Below, piece by piece: positions 46,548-56,385 of a stretch of DNA of 64,000 bases (the stretch's first letter is position 1; each line of letters begins with the position of its first letter). The notes below the pieces were generated by a model that saw only the letters and a list, made by a program, of their open reading frames with translations, was not told the DNA's origin and ran no database searches. Both the position numbers and the translations under genes were made by a program. Source of the DNA: Ruegeria sp. EL01 (GTDB lineage: Bacteria; Pseudomonadota; Alphaproteobacteria; Rhodobacterales; Rhodobacteraceae); NCBI RefSeq assembly GCF_900313035.1, contig NZ_OMPS01000046.1, forward strand, positions 558,001 through 622,000. The letters run 5' to 3'.

Positions 46548-47998
46548 GGCTTTATTCCTTGCCAGAGGCGACCGTCACGTTTCATCAACAGCTCGGCGTC
46601 GCCGGGACCTGTGCTGCCGCTTTCATAAGGTTTGGGCACATCGCCGCGTGCTTGCCAGCCTGCAATCACAGGATCGGTCCAGGCCCAGGCAGCCTCGACC
46701 TCATCGCCGCGCATAAACAAGGTCTGGTTGCCCCGGATCACATCCATGACGAGGCGCTCGTAAGCGTCGGGTGGGTCCTGGTTTTCGGGGCCCAACGCTT
46801 CGGCAAAGCTCATGTCCAGCGGTACGTCGATCAGGCGCATGCCGCCCGGCCCCGGTTCCTTGATCGTCACTTTGAGGGTGATCCCCTCATTCGGTTGCAA
46901 GCGGATCGATAACGCATTGGCGTGACGCCCCGCCTCTTCGCCAAAAATCGAGTGTGGCGCGTCCTTGAACATCACGTTGATCACCGAAGATCTAGCCACC
47001 AGCCGTTTCCCCGTGCGCAAGTAAAACGGTGTACCCGCCCAACGCCAATTGCTGATATGGGCCTTTAACGCCACATAGCTTTCGGTGGTTGAACGCGGAT
47101 TGCCCACAACCTCGCGATAGCCGAGCCCGTCTGGACCGGGTGCAAATTGCCCACGCACAATGTGATGCGGCTCTACCGGATCCAGTGCCCTGATAACTTT
47201 CAGCTTTTCATCTCGCACCGCGTCAGGATCAAACTTCGCTGGCGGCTCCATCGCGATCAGACACAGCAACTGCATCAGGTGGTTTTGCACCATGTCGCGC
47301 ATCGCGCCCGAGCGTTCATAATACTCCTCGCGCCCATCGATACCGACAGTTTCGGCCACCGTAATCTGGATGTGGTCCACGTATTGGCTGTTCCATAGCG
47401 GCTCGAACAGCATGTTGCCAAATCGAACAACCATCAGGTTCTGGACGGTTTCTTTCCCAAGGTAATGATCAATACGATAGATCTGCCCTTCGTCGAAATG
47501 CGCAGCCAAAGTCGCGTTCAAGGTGCGTGCGCTGTCCAGATCATGCCCAAACGGTTTTTCGACCACAATTCTGGTATGCTTAGTGACCATGTCATGTGCC
47601 CTGATCCGTTCCGCCAAGGGGCCAAACAGACTGGGACCAACCGAGAAATAGAAGGCGCGGATGCGGTCGTCTTTCAAACGCCCGGCCAGATTCGCCCATC
47701 CGTTTTCCGACATTGCGTCCAGCGGAACATAGTTAATGCGCTGCAGAAACCCGCTAAGCGTTTCGGTGTCTTTCGATCGGTTTGGCACATGTTCGTGCAA
47801 AGATCGCGCAACGATCTCGCGGAACTTATCCGGGCTGTGATTGCCCCGTGCTGCGCCGATGATTTGCACATCGGCGGGCCACTGACCGGCGCAATACCGG
47901 CGAAACAACGCAGGCAGGATCTTGCGTTGCGCCAGATCGCCGGTGCCGCCGAAAATGACCAGATCAAATGGGTCAACAGGTATGACGCGAGAAACCAT
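46544..47998 (-). CDS. zwf: glucose-6-phosphate 1-dehydrogenase
   Basis: Oxidises glucose 6-phosphate to the lactone with NAD(P)+, the entry to the Entner-Doudoroff and oxidative pentose-phosphate routes. It is 484 residues with FGGTGDLAQRKILPALF (nucleotide-binding loop, ~15-31) and RIDHYLGKETVQN (active-site Lys and Asp, ~175-187). AAGGA lies upstream of the ATG. It is the first gene of its operon, with a LacI-type operator candidate 37 bases before the start. It is divergent from a radical SAM gene. Confidence 0.97.
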   Translation of the reverse strand: MVSRVIPVDPFDLVIFGGTGDLAQRKILPALFRRYCAGQWPADVQIIGAARGNHSPDKFREIVARSLHEHVPNRSKDTETLSGFLQRINYVPLDAMSENGWANLAGRLKDDRIRAFYFSVGPSLFGPLAERIRAHDMVTKHTRIVVEKPFGHDLDSARTLNATLAAHFDEGQIYRIDHYLGKETVQNLMVVRFGNMLFEPLWNSQYVDHIQITVAETVGIDGREEYYERSGAMRDMVQNHLMQLLCLIAMEPPAKFDPDAVRDEKLKVIRALDPVEPHHIVRGQFAPGPDGLGYREVVGNPRSTTESYVALKAHISNWRWAGTPFYLRTGKRLVARSSVINVMFKDAPHSIFGEEAGRHANALSIRLQPNEGITLKVTIKEPGPGGMRLIDVPLDMSFAEALGPENQDPPDAYERLVMDVIRGNQTLFMRGDEVEAAWAWTDPVIAGWQARGDVPKPYESGSTGPGDAELLMKRDGRLWQGIKP

Positions 47999-48034
47999 GA
48001 GTTGTCCTTACCTTGCCCCTATCCGCATGTCCAA

Positions 48035-48048
48035 TGTTAGCGCCACCA
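48035..48048 (-). promoter_or_regulatory. candidate CceR-type (LacI family) operator of zwf-pgl-pgi
   Basis: TGTTAGCGCCACCA matches 12 of 14 positions of the palindrome TGTTAGCGCTAACA, which I recall as the site of CceR, the LacI-family regulator of Entner-Doudoroff and gluconeogenic genes in Rhodobacter. It lies 37 bases upstream of the zwf ATG and downstream of a possible CTGACA -35 region. Confidence 0.5.
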
Positions 48049-48161
48049 TTTTCGTATTTCTTTCTCTCATCAAAACTCTGTCAGAACCGGTGCGCCGCCC
48101 TTACTTAAACCGCAACAAACAGCTAAGTCTGTTCAACCACTTACAAGAACCGGATCCGGGA

Positions 48162-49115
48162 ATGAAAGACAACGCACCTCAACTTGCCAATATCGGCAAG
48201 TTTCAGAACAAATTGGTGACAGCAGATGGTCAGACCCGAGCGTCAGTTGCACTGACCAACCCCGAGACGCTTTGGTTCAACACCGGCACGTTGTGCAACA
48301 TTGAATGCGTGAATTGCTATATCGAAAGCAGCCCGACCAATGATGCTTTGGTTTACATCACCGCGCAGGAGGTCACCGAATACCTCGACCAGATCGAAGA
48401 CCGAAACTGGCCGGTCCGCGAAATCGGGTTTACGGGTGGCGAGCCCTTTATGAACCCCGAGATGATCGAGATCACCCGCGCCGCGCTTGAGCGAGGGCAT
48501 GAGATTCTGATCCTGACAAATGCAATGCTGCCCATGATGCGTCGCAAGATGCGCGAGGGATTGTTGCAGCTGCAAAAAGACTACAACGATAAGTTAGCTC
48601 TGCGCATTTCCGTCGATCATTACCGTCCCGAGTTGCATGATGACGAGCGCGGCAAAGGCAGTTTTGCAAGGACTCTGGCTGGCATGGAATGGCTGCGTGA
48701 CAATGGGTTCAGGATGACTGTGGCCGGGCGCACCGTGTGGGGCGACTCAGACCGTGAAAGCCGCGAGGGATACGCTGCATTCTTTGCCGAACATGGCTTC
48801 GACATCGACGCTCATAACCCGGGTCAGACGGTTTTGTTTCCTGAAATGGATGAAACGGTCGAAGTGCCTGAGATCACAACAGCCTGCTGGGGCATCCTCA
48901 ACAAATCCCCGGACGCCATTATGTGCGCTAGCGCCCGAATGGTGGTAAAACGCAAAGGTGCAGACAGCCCGGCGGTTCTTGCCTGTACGTTGCTGCCCTA
49001 CTCGCCAGAATTCGAACTGGGCACCACCCTGGCCGAGGCCGAGGCGGATGTGCACCTGAACCACCCGCATTGCGCCAAGTTCTGTGTTTTGGGCGGCGCA
49101 AGTTGTTCGGGCTGA
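48162..49115 (+). CDS. radical SAM protein with a cysteine-rich C-terminus
   Basis: A 317-residue radical SAM enzyme. The cluster motif is C45-x3-C49-x2-C52 (LCNIECVNCYIES), followed by the GGEP motif (GFTGGEPFMNPEM) and ILTNAMLPM. The C-terminus has spaced cysteines (ACWG, MCASA, ACTLLPY, HPHCAKFCVLGGASCSG) that could ligate an auxiliary cluster, as in SPASM/Twitch proteins. The substrate is unknown. The ATG at 48162 fits, since the upstream 80 codons cross the zwf promoter and lack coding character. It is divergent from zwf and convergent with usg. Confidence 0.82.
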   Translation: MKDNAPQLANIGKFQNKLVTADGQTRASVALTNPETLWFNTGTLCNIECVNCYIESSPTNDALVYITAQEVTEYLDQIEDRNWPVREIGFTGGEPFMNPEMIEITRAALERGHEILILTNAMLPMMRRKMREGLLQLQKDYNDKLALRISVDHYRPELHDDERGKGSFARTLAGMEWLRDNGFRMTVAGRTVWGDSDRESREGYAAFFAEHGFDIDAHNPGQTVLFPEMDETVEVPEITTACWGILNKSPDAIMCASARMVVKRKGADSPAVLACTLLPYSPEFELGTTLAEAEADVHLNHPHCAKFCVLGGASCSG

Positions 49116-49118
49116 CCG

Positions 49119-49388
49119 TCAGTTGACCCTGAATTCGCCCACTACATTGCGCCATTCCCCTGGCGCGATCATCTTTCGATGCGAAAACTTGACAGAATGC
49201 AGTGGCCCTTCAATTTCGCGCTGCCAATATTCGATGAATTCAAAAAGTTTCGGGTGGTCCGGGGCAAGATCGTAATCCTGCCAGATGAACGTGTTCAAGA
49301 CGTGGATGTAGTCGGGCATATGATAGAAGAATTCCGCCGTCGTCAGCCCATATCCCTTTAGCATCAATTCGGTTTCGCTTTGCTCCAT
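49119..49388 (-). CDS. usg: Usg family protein
   Basis: A small cytoplasmic protein of unknown function. It is 89 residues from the ATG at 49388, which has GAGG five bases upstream; frames to 49457 add unsupported residues. The family core is clear: MEQSETELMLKGYGLTTAEFFYHMPD, then FIWQDYDLAPDHPKLFEFIEYWQREIEGPLHSV. In other bacteria usg genes lie beside trp or fimV-like genes; here it stands next to a radical SAM gene and gyrA. Confidence 0.85.
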   Translation of the reverse strand: MEQSETELMLKGYGLTTAEFFYHMPDYIHVLNTFIWQDYDLAPDHPKLFEFIEYWQREIEGPLHSVKFSHRKMIAPGEWRNVVGEFRVN

Positions 49389-49581
49389 TCTGACCTCATA
49401 TTCCTTGTAAGGTCTCTTCAGCGTACCACGAAATCTTTCTAATTCGTATAATAACAATATGTTACATTCCCGCGAACGCTCAATGGCGGGGCAAACCGGT
49501 TGCTTGCTTGCACCTTATGTGCCGGGTCTGATAAGGTGTATCCACAAGATATAGTCCCAGAACAATAAGCGGGCAGTTTAC

Positions 49582-52311
49582 GTGAGCGATACGCCAGAAA
49601 TCCCTGAAAACATGGATGAAACCCCACCCGAGCGCCCCGTATACGATGGCCCGACGGTCTCAATCGAATCCGAAATGCGCACGTCCTATCTGGACTATGC
49701 GATGTCAGTCATCGTGTCGCGCGCGATTCCCGACCTGCGGGACGGTCTGAAACCGGTGCATCGGCGTATCCTTTATGCAATGCATGAGACGGGAAATACC
49801 CATGACAAGTCATACCGCAAATCGGCCCGTCCGGTTGGCGATGTGATGGGTAAATACCACCCGCATGGTGACAGTGCGATTTATGACGCGCTGGTGCGGA
49901 TGGCGCAGGATTTCTCGATGTCACTGCCGCTGTTGGATGGTCAGGGCAACTTTGGTTCGATGGACGGCGATAACCCGGCGGCCATGCGTTATACCGAAGT
50001 GCGCATGGACAAGCCGGCCGCGTCCCTGCTGGCCGATATCGAAAAAGACACGGTCGATTTTCAGGACAATTATGACGGCAAGGACAAGGAACCAACCGTC
50101 CTGCCCGCCCGCTTCCCGAACATGCTGGTCAATGGTGCCGGTGGTATCGCTGTTGGTATGGCGACGAACATCCCACCGCACAATCTGGGCGAAGTGATTG
50201 ATGCCACGCTGGCCTTGATCGATGACCCGGATCTAACCAGCGAACAGCTGATTGATTACGTCCCCGGCCCCGACTTCCCGACCGGCGGTGTGATGCTGGG
50301 CCGGTCCGGCGCACGCAAGGCCTATCTGGAGGGTCGCGGCAGCGTCATCATCCGCTCCAAGACCCGCGTCGAGGAGATACGCAAGGATCGGTATGCGATT
50401 GTTGTCGACGAGATCCCGTATCAGGTGAACAAGGCCGCAATGATCGAAAAGATCGCTGAGGCCGTGCGCGAAAAGCGCATCGAAGGCGTCAGCCACGTAC
50501 AGGACGAATCTGACCGCAATGGTGTGCGCGTCGTTGTTGAACTGAAGCGTGATGCGACACCCGAAGTTGTTCTGAACCAGCTTTTCCGCTTTTCTCCGAT
50601 GCAAACCTATTTCGGTTGCAACATGTTGGCGCTGAATGGTGGGCGTCCAGAGCAATTGACGCTGCGCCGGTTCCTGACCTCGTTCATCGACTTCCGCGAA
50701 GACGTTGTAGCCCGCCGTACCGCATATCTGCTGCGTAAGGCGCGAGAACGCAGCCACATTCTATGTGGTCTGGCCGTGGCCGTAACCAATATCGATGAAA
50801 TCGTTACCACAATCCGTCAATCGGCTGATGCGTCTGAAGCCCGTGAAAAGCTGATGACCCGCCGCTGGCCAGCCCAACCGATCCTGGAATACATCGCCCT
50901 GATTGACGACCCGACCCACACGGCAAACGAGGACGGTACCTATAACTTGTCTGAAACTCAGGCCCGCGCCATTCTGGAGTTGCGGCTGCAGCGCCTGACA
51001 CAGATCGGCGTGAAAGAAGTCACCGACGAGTTGGAAGAACTGGCGGTTAAGATCAAGGAATACCTTGAGATTCTGGGATCTCGCGAGCGTATCATGTCGA
51101 TCATTGGGGACGAGCTGCGCGAGGTTCGCGAGCAGTTTTCCGTGCCTCGCCGCACCGAAATTGTCGACTGGTCCGGCGACATGGACGACGAGGATTTGAT
51201 CGAACGGGAAGACATGGTCGTCACCATCACCTCGGGCGGTTACATCAAACGTACGCCGCTGGCCGATTTCCGCGCTCAAAAGCGGGGCGGCAAGGGTTTG
51301 TCCGGAATGCAGACCAAGGAAGAGGACGTGGTTACGAACCTCTTTGTGGCAAACACTCATACTCAGCTTCTGTTCTTCACCACGGATGGGATGGTTTACA
51401 AGCTCAAGACGTGGCGCCTGCCGCAGTCCGGCCGCACCGGCAAGGGCAAGGCAATCGTCAACATCCTTCCCATCCCGACAGGTGTATCCATCGCGGCAAT
51501 CATGCCGGTGGATGTCCCGGATGAAGAATGGGAAAACCTGCAGATCGTCTTTGCCACCAGCGCAGGCGATGTCCGCCGCAACCGTCTGTCAGACTTCACC
51601 AATGTCCGCCGCAACGGCAAGATCGCGATGAAACTGCCCGAGGATATTGAACTGGTAAACGCCCGTATCTGTTCCGAAGATGAAGACGTGATGCTGGTAA
51701 CCAATTCCGGGCGCGCCATTCGCTTCCGCACCACGGACGTGCGGGTCTTCAACTCGCGCGAATCCACCGGTGTACGTGGCATCAAGCTGTCAAATGGTGA
51801 TCGCGTCGTATCGATGTCGGTGATCCGTCATTTCGAAGCCACGCCCGAGGACCGGGCCGCCTATCTGAAGATGCGCCGCGCCGTTGCCGGATTGACGGAC
51901 GAAGACTCGGGTGAGGACGAAGACGCAGCCGCAAGCAGCGATTTCAGCCAGGAAAAATACGCCGAAATGTCAGCAGTAGAAAACCTGATCCTGACCATTA
52001 CATCCGGTGGTGCGGGCAAGCTGAGTTCCAGCCACGACTACCCCGTCCGCGGTCGCGGTGGCATGGGTGTCACCGCCATGGATAAAGCCATGCGTGGCGG
52101 TGAACTGGTCGCGTCGTTCCCGGTTGAGATCGATGATCAGATCATGTTGGCGACCTCTAAAGGCCAATCCATTCGCGTTCCGGTCGACGGAATCTCGTTC
52201 CGGTCCCGGTCTGCGGGGGGCGTAAAGGTCTTCAACACCGGCAAAGGCGAAGAAGTCGTCAGCGTCGCCTGGATTGCGGATCAGGGTGAGGACGACGAAC
52301 CCGAGGTCTAA
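49582..52311 (+). CDS. gyrA: DNA gyrase subunit A
   Basis: A type II topoisomerase subunit that introduces negative supercoils with GyrB. It is 909 residues with a GTG start. The catalytic Tyr is Y137 (MRYTEVRM). The quinolone-resistance region reads [10 protein letters not shown] with Ser98 and Asp102, the wild-type drug-sensitive state. The C-terminal beta-pinwheel has the GyrA-box-like QKRGGKG, and a 25-residue acidic insert ([15 protein letters not shown]) lies near 775. A terminator follows. Confidence 0.98.
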   Translation: MSDTPEIPENMDETPPERPVYDGPTVSIESEMRTSYLDYAMSVIVSRAIPDLRDGLKPVHRRILYAMHETGNTHDKSYRKSARPVGDVMGKYHPHGDSAIYDALVRMAQDFSMSLPLLDGQGNFGSMDGDNPAAMRYTEVRMDKPAASLLADIEKDTVDFQDNYDGKDKEPTVLPARFPNMLVNGAGGIAVGMATNIPPHNLGEVIDATLALIDDPDLTSEQLIDYVPGPDFPTGGVMLGRSGARKAYLEGRGSVIIRSKTRVEEIRKDRYAIVVDEIPYQVNKAAMIEKIAEAVREKRIEGVSHVQDESDRNGVRVVVELKRDATPEVVLNQLFRFSPMQTYFGCNMLALNGGRPEQLTLRRFLTSFIDFREDVVARRTAYLLRKARERSHILCGLAVAVTNIDEIVTTIRQSADASEAREKLMTRRWPAQPILEYIALIDDPTHTANEDGTYNLSETQARAILELRLQRLTQIGVKEVTDELEELAVKIKEYLEILGSRERIMSIIGDELREVREQFSVPRRTEIVDWSGDMDDEDLIEREDMVVTITSGGYIKRTPLADFRAQKRGGKGLSGMQTKEEDVVTNLFVANTHTQLLFFTTDGMVYKLKTWRLPQSGRTGKGKAIVNILPIPTGVSIAAIMPVDVPDEEWENLQIVFATSAGDVRRNRLSDFTNVRRNGKIAMKLPEDIELVNARICSEDEDVMLVTNSGRAIRFRTTDVRVFNSRESTGVRGIKLSNGDRVVSMSVIRHFEATPEDRAAYLKMRRAVAGLTDEDSGEDEDAAASSDFSQEKYAEMSAVENLILTITSGGAGKLSSSHDYPVRGRGGMGVTAMDKAMRGGELVASFPVEIDDQIMLATSKGQSIRVPVDGISFRSRSAGGVKVFNTGKGEEVVSVAWIADQGEDDEPEV

Positions 52312-52335
52312 GTGGCTTTGCACTGATGAAACAAT

Positions 52336-52366
52336 GGCGTCGCGTTCCAAATGCGGCGCCTTTTTT
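52336..52366 (+). terminator. rho-independent terminator after gyrA
   Basis: GGCGTCGC (52336-52343) pairs with GCGGCGCC (52353-52360, one G-U), then TTTTTT. It stands between the gyrA stop and the convergent stop of the next gene. Confidence 0.9.
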
Positions 52367-52368
52367 GT

Positions 52369-53616
52369 TCAGCTCACAAGCGTGTCCTCAATGGCCCAAA
52401 GGCGGTCCTGGCCCCAGATACTTTGTCCGGATACCCGAAAGCTGGGAACGCCCCACAACCCGATCTCCTGCAACCTATCCTGATTTTGCGCGACGCGCGT
52501 GCGCCAGTTCTGTTTGGTTAGCTCTTGCCTCGCGATGTTCCAATCCAGCCCAGCCTGCCCAACTATTTGCGCCAACCCTTTGTCCGTCGAGGCATCCAAC
52601 CCCTGCGACCATACCCCTCGCAAAAACGCCGAACAGTATTCGGCCATTCGCCCTGGTGCCTCAGCATGATCAAGCAGGGCATACCCACGCTCGACTCCTG
52701 CCCCAAGCGGGTCGCAAATACGCCCGAACGGCACATCCAATCGTCTGGCCTCGCGGGCGCAATCAAGCAGGATATATGACGATTTCGCCTTGGGAACCGG
52801 CAATCCACGCATCAACATTGGTAGAACCGGGCGCAGGACCAAATCCGCACCGCTGCGTTTGGCCAAGTTCCGAACACGATCAAAGGCCAGATAAGAATAA
52901 GGACTGCGGTATGAAAAGAAGAACTCAATCGCCTGCCCTTCGGCATGGATATCCCGCAGGTCTGGCACTGGGATCAAAGGCGGCAAGTCAGCACCCAGCT
53001 CCGCGCTCTGCAAACGGTCTTCAAGATAGTGGAGCCGATCAACACCCCAGTACCATTCACCACCATAGTAAAAAGTGCCGCCCATATAATGCCCGAACGA
53101 GGACAATTGATGGTCGCCATTTGCCTTGGCGGACAACGGGTCGGCCCCTTTCCATTTGGACATATCCCCTCCCGCCCAAAGCTCCCGGCTGATGTCGGCA
53201 ACGCTGCTCAGGAAATCTCCGTCCTCAAGCTTTGCTGCCAAAGCCTGTTCCGCTCGCGATACCGCATCCGGGTCTGGTTTGGTCGACGAATGCCCCGCCA
53301 GGCCGAGTTTTCGGGCCAGTCTCCTCGAATCGTCCAGCGCATTTCGGTGATGTGCCACGGGGTCTGGGACCGCATCTGTTGGCGGGCCAGAGATCAAGTA
53401 CGGGCGCACAGCGATCCGGTACCTGTTCTGAAATCGCTGCAGTATCTGCGCGGTCAGATGGCAATAGGGGTCCACGGCATCGTGAAAATAATGCACCACA
53501 TGCGGTTGTCGCATGACTTGCCGCTTGCCCTCATGGAAAATCCTTCGGGCGCGTAGCAATTTGCGGCTGGTCAGCGCCACGGCCAGTCGGGATTTTACAT
53601 GTGTATCAAAGGACAA
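52369..53616 (-). CDS. DsbA-family / 2-hydroxychromene-2-carboxylate isomerase-like protein, two thioredoxin-like domains
   Basis: About 415 residues. CGGAGGGATCACC precedes a TTG at 53616, which I take as the start (an earlier GTG at 53640 would overlap that ribosome site). An N-terminal thioredoxin-like half (VHYFHDAVDPYCHLTAQIL) has only a single Cys and no CxxC. The C-terminal half is HCCA-isomerase-like (IEFFFSYRSPYSYLA...LRPVLPML..., IGLWGVPSFRVSGQSIWGQDRLWAI). It probably binds glutathione or a CoA-like thiol rather than forming disulfides. The substrate is unknown. Confidence 0.78.
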   Translation of the reverse strand: MSFDTHVKSRLAVALTSRKLLRARRIFHEGKRQVMRQPHVVHYFHDAVDPYCHLTAQILQRFQNRYRIAVRPYLISGPPTDAVPDPVAHHRNALDDSRRLARKLGLAGHSSTKPDPDAVSRAEQALAAKLEDGDFLSSVADISRELWAGGDMSKWKGADPLSAKANGDHQLSSFGHYMGGTFYYGGEWYWGVDRLHYLEDRLQSAELGADLPPLIPVPDLRDIHAEGQAIEFFFSYRSPYSYLAFDRVRNLAKRSGADLVLRPVLPMLMRGLPVPKAKSSYILLDCAREARRLDVPFGRICDPLGAGVERGYALLDHAEAPGRMAEYCSAFLRGVWSQGLDASTDKGLAQIVGQAGLDWNIARQELTKQNWRTRVAQNQDRLQEIGLWGVPSFRVSGQSIWGQDRLWAIEDTLVS

Positions 53617-53703
53617 GGTGATCCCTCCGTTTGGGATCACCCTATTCGCATTCCGTTCAAACCCAAGCTGAAAACACGTGGATGTGACGTAACGAGATGA
53701 GCC

Positions 53704-55173
53704 TTACAGCTCGTAAATCCCGCCAAATTTCTGTTCCAGATAGGCAAGCAGCGGTTCCGGTCCCGGCTCGACCCCGCTGGCGCGTTGGATCACATCGCGT
53801 GGCGCGTATAACCCGCCAAAACGCTGCACGTTTTCACGCAGCCAGTCTGTTGCGCCAGTGGTGTCGCCTGCGGCCAGTTGTTCGTCCAACTGTGGCACTG
53901 CATCAGACAAGGCCTGATACAGACATCCGGAATAGACATTGCCCAGCGAATAAGTCGGGAAGTAGCCAAACAAGCCGACCGACCAGTGCACATCCTGCAA
54001 GCATCCGTTCGACGGCTTGTCGACGGCATAGCCAAAGTCAGCCGCGAACCTATCATTCCAGGCGGCTTCCAGATCGCTTACCGGCAGATCGCCAGCCATC
54101 AATGCACGTTCAAGATCAAACCGCAGCATGATGTGCAGGTTGTATTGCACTTCATCCGCCTCGGTCCGGATATAACCGTTATGGACCCGGTTCACCGTCG
54201 CGTAGAAGGCATCAGCGTCGGCAATGCCGAAATCGCCGAATGCATCATTCATTTGCCCGTAAAGCCAGCCGGTAAAGGCGCGCGAGCGGCCCAGTTGGTT
54301 TTCGTAGATCCGGCTTTGGCTTTCATGCACCCCCATCGACACGCCACTGCCCAAGGGTGTCAGCGCGTAGGTCGGGTCAATGCCTTGTTCATAGGCCGCG
54401 TGGCCGACCTCGTGGATGGTGGAGTAGAAACAGTTGAACGGATCAGTGGCACTGGTCCGCGTGGTGATCCGCACATCGGACCCACTGCCCGAGCTGAACG
54501 GGTGCACCGCCTTGTCTACACGTCCCCGGTTCAGATCATAACCAAAGGCCACCGCCAGTTTTTGCGACAGACGCATCTGATCCAGTTCATCAAACGACCC
54601 TTGCAGCGCTTGCGGTGCTGACTTGTCCAAAACAGCAGCCCGCAACGCAACCAGCCTAGGGCGCATCTGATCAAAGATGTCCGCGATCTGTCCGCCGGTG
54701 GTGTAGGGCTCATAATCCTCGACCATCGCGTCGTAGATGTTGCCGCCCTGCGCCAGCGCTGCGCCCTCTTCACGTTTAAGTGCTACAACCTCTTCCAACA
54801 CAGGCAAGAAAGCGGCGACATCTTCGTCTGCGCGCGCCTGCGCCCACTTGCCTTGCGCGGCTGATGTGACCCGCGCAATGGCTTTGGCCAGATCGGCAGG
54901 CACTTTGATCGTCCGCTCATAAGACCGTCGGATTTCGCGCAGTTGTGCCTGGCCAGCCTCGCATGTCGGTTTGGCCTGATCCAGCCATGCTGCTACGCGC
55001 GGGTCAGATCGTCGCGCGTGCAGCACGGCCTCGATCGCAGCCATCTCTTCCGCGCGCTGAGGGGCTGCGCCGCGCGGCATCACTGTTTCCTGATCCCAGC
55101 CCAGCCGCCCGGCAATCTGTCCAAGGGCCGAGGTTTCGCGTTGATAGGCCATCAGGTCGTCAAATGCAGTCAT
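53704..55173 (-). CDS. metallocarboxypeptidase, family M32 (carboxypeptidase Taq)
   Basis: A zinc carboxypeptidase of 489 residues, all-helical. The HEXXH site is HEVGH (TIHEVGHAAYEQGI, ~residue 260), with the downstream GVHESQSRIYENQLGRS supplying the third ligand. The DPF and GIDPTYALTPLGSG motifs fit M32. The ATG at 55173 has GGAG upstream; one five codons earlier is too close to it. It starts four bases after the ctaA stop, so they are probably one transcript. It may recycle peptides. Confidence 0.93.
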   Translation of the reverse strand: MTAFDDLMAYQRETSALGQIAGRLGWDQETVMPRGAAPQRAEEMAAIEAVLHARRSDPRVAAWLDQAKPTCEAGQAQLREIRRSYERTIKVPADLAKAIARVTSAAQGKWAQARADEDVAAFLPVLEEVVALKREEGAALAQGGNIYDAMVEDYEPYTTGGQIADIFDQMRPRLVALRAAVLDKSAPQALQGSFDELDQMRLSQKLAVAFGYDLNRGRVDKAVHPFSSGSGSDVRITTRTSATDPFNCFYSTIHEVGHAAYEQGIDPTYALTPLGSGVSMGVHESQSRIYENQLGRSRAFTGWLYGQMNDAFGDFGIADADAFYATVNRVHNGYIRTEADEVQYNLHIMLRFDLERALMAGDLPVSDLEAAWNDRFAADFGYAVDKPSNGCLQDVHWSVGLFGYFPTYSLGNVYSGCLYQALSDAVPQLDEQLAAGDTTGATDWLRENVQRFGGLYAPRDVIQRASGVEPGPEPLLAYLEQKFGGIYEL

Positions 55174-55177
55174 CAAG

Positions 55178-56323
55178 TCATGCTCCACGAAGCGAGGTTG
55201 CGATAGGATAAGCGGTCAGGAAGCGTGCGCGCAGGATCAGCGCCCAGACAACAACCGCAAGGAATTGGTGGATAATGGCGATCTGCCATGGCGCGCCATA
55301 AACAACGGTCAGAATCCCAACCACGACTTGCAGCGACAGGGCTGCAAAGGCCGCGTTGAAGGCAAAACGTGTCTGCGGATGGGCGCTGGAACTGCCGCGC
55401 CGCCACACCACAATACCGAAGGCAAACAGAAAATACCCGGCACAGCGGTGGATAAACTGCACCAGACCGGGGCTTTCGAAAAAGTTTCGCCACATCGGCT
55501 CCAGCATCGTGGCATCGGGCGGTAGGATTTGCCCCCCGATCAGCGGCCAGTCGGTATAAGATCGCCCGGCGTCGATCCCGGCAACCAGCGCGCCAATGAG
55601 TATTTGTAAAAAAGCGAAATGCATCAGGCCTGTGGACAGCGAGAAGAGTTTAGCCTCTTTCGCGCGCCGCGCCTGCATCAAGTCGCGTTCGTCGCGGCCC
55701 AGTTCAAAGATGTACCACGCCAGAAAACCAAGAATGACAAAGGCCAGGCCCAGATGCGTGGCAAGACGATAGCTGGCCACAGCGGTCATCCCCTCGCCCT
55801 GCGTTACGCCGGACGCGACCATCCACCAGCCGACCGCGCCTTGCGCACCACCCAGAACGCCGGGGATCAGCAATTTGCCAGCCCATCCGGTTGGAATTTT
55901 CCGCGCAATCAGGAAACCGAAGAAGCCGATTGCCCAGACCAAACCGATCACACGGCCCAATTGGCGATGACCCCATTCCCACCAATAGATGGTTTTGAAA
56001 TCTGCCAGTTCCATCCACTGGTTCTGAATCCGCCACTGGTCGATTTGTTTGTACTTGTCGAACTCAGATTGCCAGTTGGCCTCGGACATCGGAGGGATCG
56101 CCCCGGTGATCGGACGCCATTCAGTGATCGACAAGCCACTGTCCGTCAGACGGGTGAGGCCGCCCACCGCGATCATCACGACAACCAAGGCAAACAGGAT
56201 CATCAACCAGACGCGAATAGCCCCGCGCGCGCCACCGCGACCTTTGTCGATCATGCCAGGCTGAACCGCCTGTTGTTTTTCTGTGTCTGAGACGTCTTCG
56301 AAGATGCTGCGCTTACCGCTCAT
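55178..56323 (-). CDS. ctaA: heme A synthase
   Basis: A COX15/CtaA-type enzyme that oxidises heme O to heme A for aa3-type cytochrome oxidase. It is 381 residues, an eight-helix membrane protein. The first helix is followed by GGLTRLTDSGLSITEWRP, with haem-ligating histidines in WEWGHRQLGR, THLGLAF, MHFAFLQ and FIHRCAGY. AGGAAGAGG lies upstream. It is followed by the M32 peptidase gene. Confidence 0.97.
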   Translation of the reverse strand: MSGKRSIFEDVSDTEKQQAVQPGMIDKGRGGARGAIRVWLMILFALVVVMIAVGGLTRLTDSGLSITEWRPITGAIPPMSEANWQSEFDKYKQIDQWRIQNQWMELADFKTIYWWEWGHRQLGRVIGLVWAIGFFGFLIARKIPTGWAGKLLIPGVLGGAQGAVGWWMVASGVTQGEGMTAVASYRLATHLGLAFVILGFLAWYIFELGRDERDLMQARRAKEAKLFSLSTGLMHFAFLQILIGALVAGIDAGRSYTDWPLIGGQILPPDATMLEPMWRNFFESPGLVQFIHRCAGYFLFAFGIVVWRRGSSSAHPQTRFAFNAAFAALSLQVVVGILTVVYGAPWQIAIIHQFLAVVVWALILRARFLTAYPIATSLRGA

Positions 56324-56385
56324 GCCGTCCTCTTCCTGCCTTGGATTTTTTGCAAGCTAGGGCCATGGGCGACCAAGGTCCAGCC

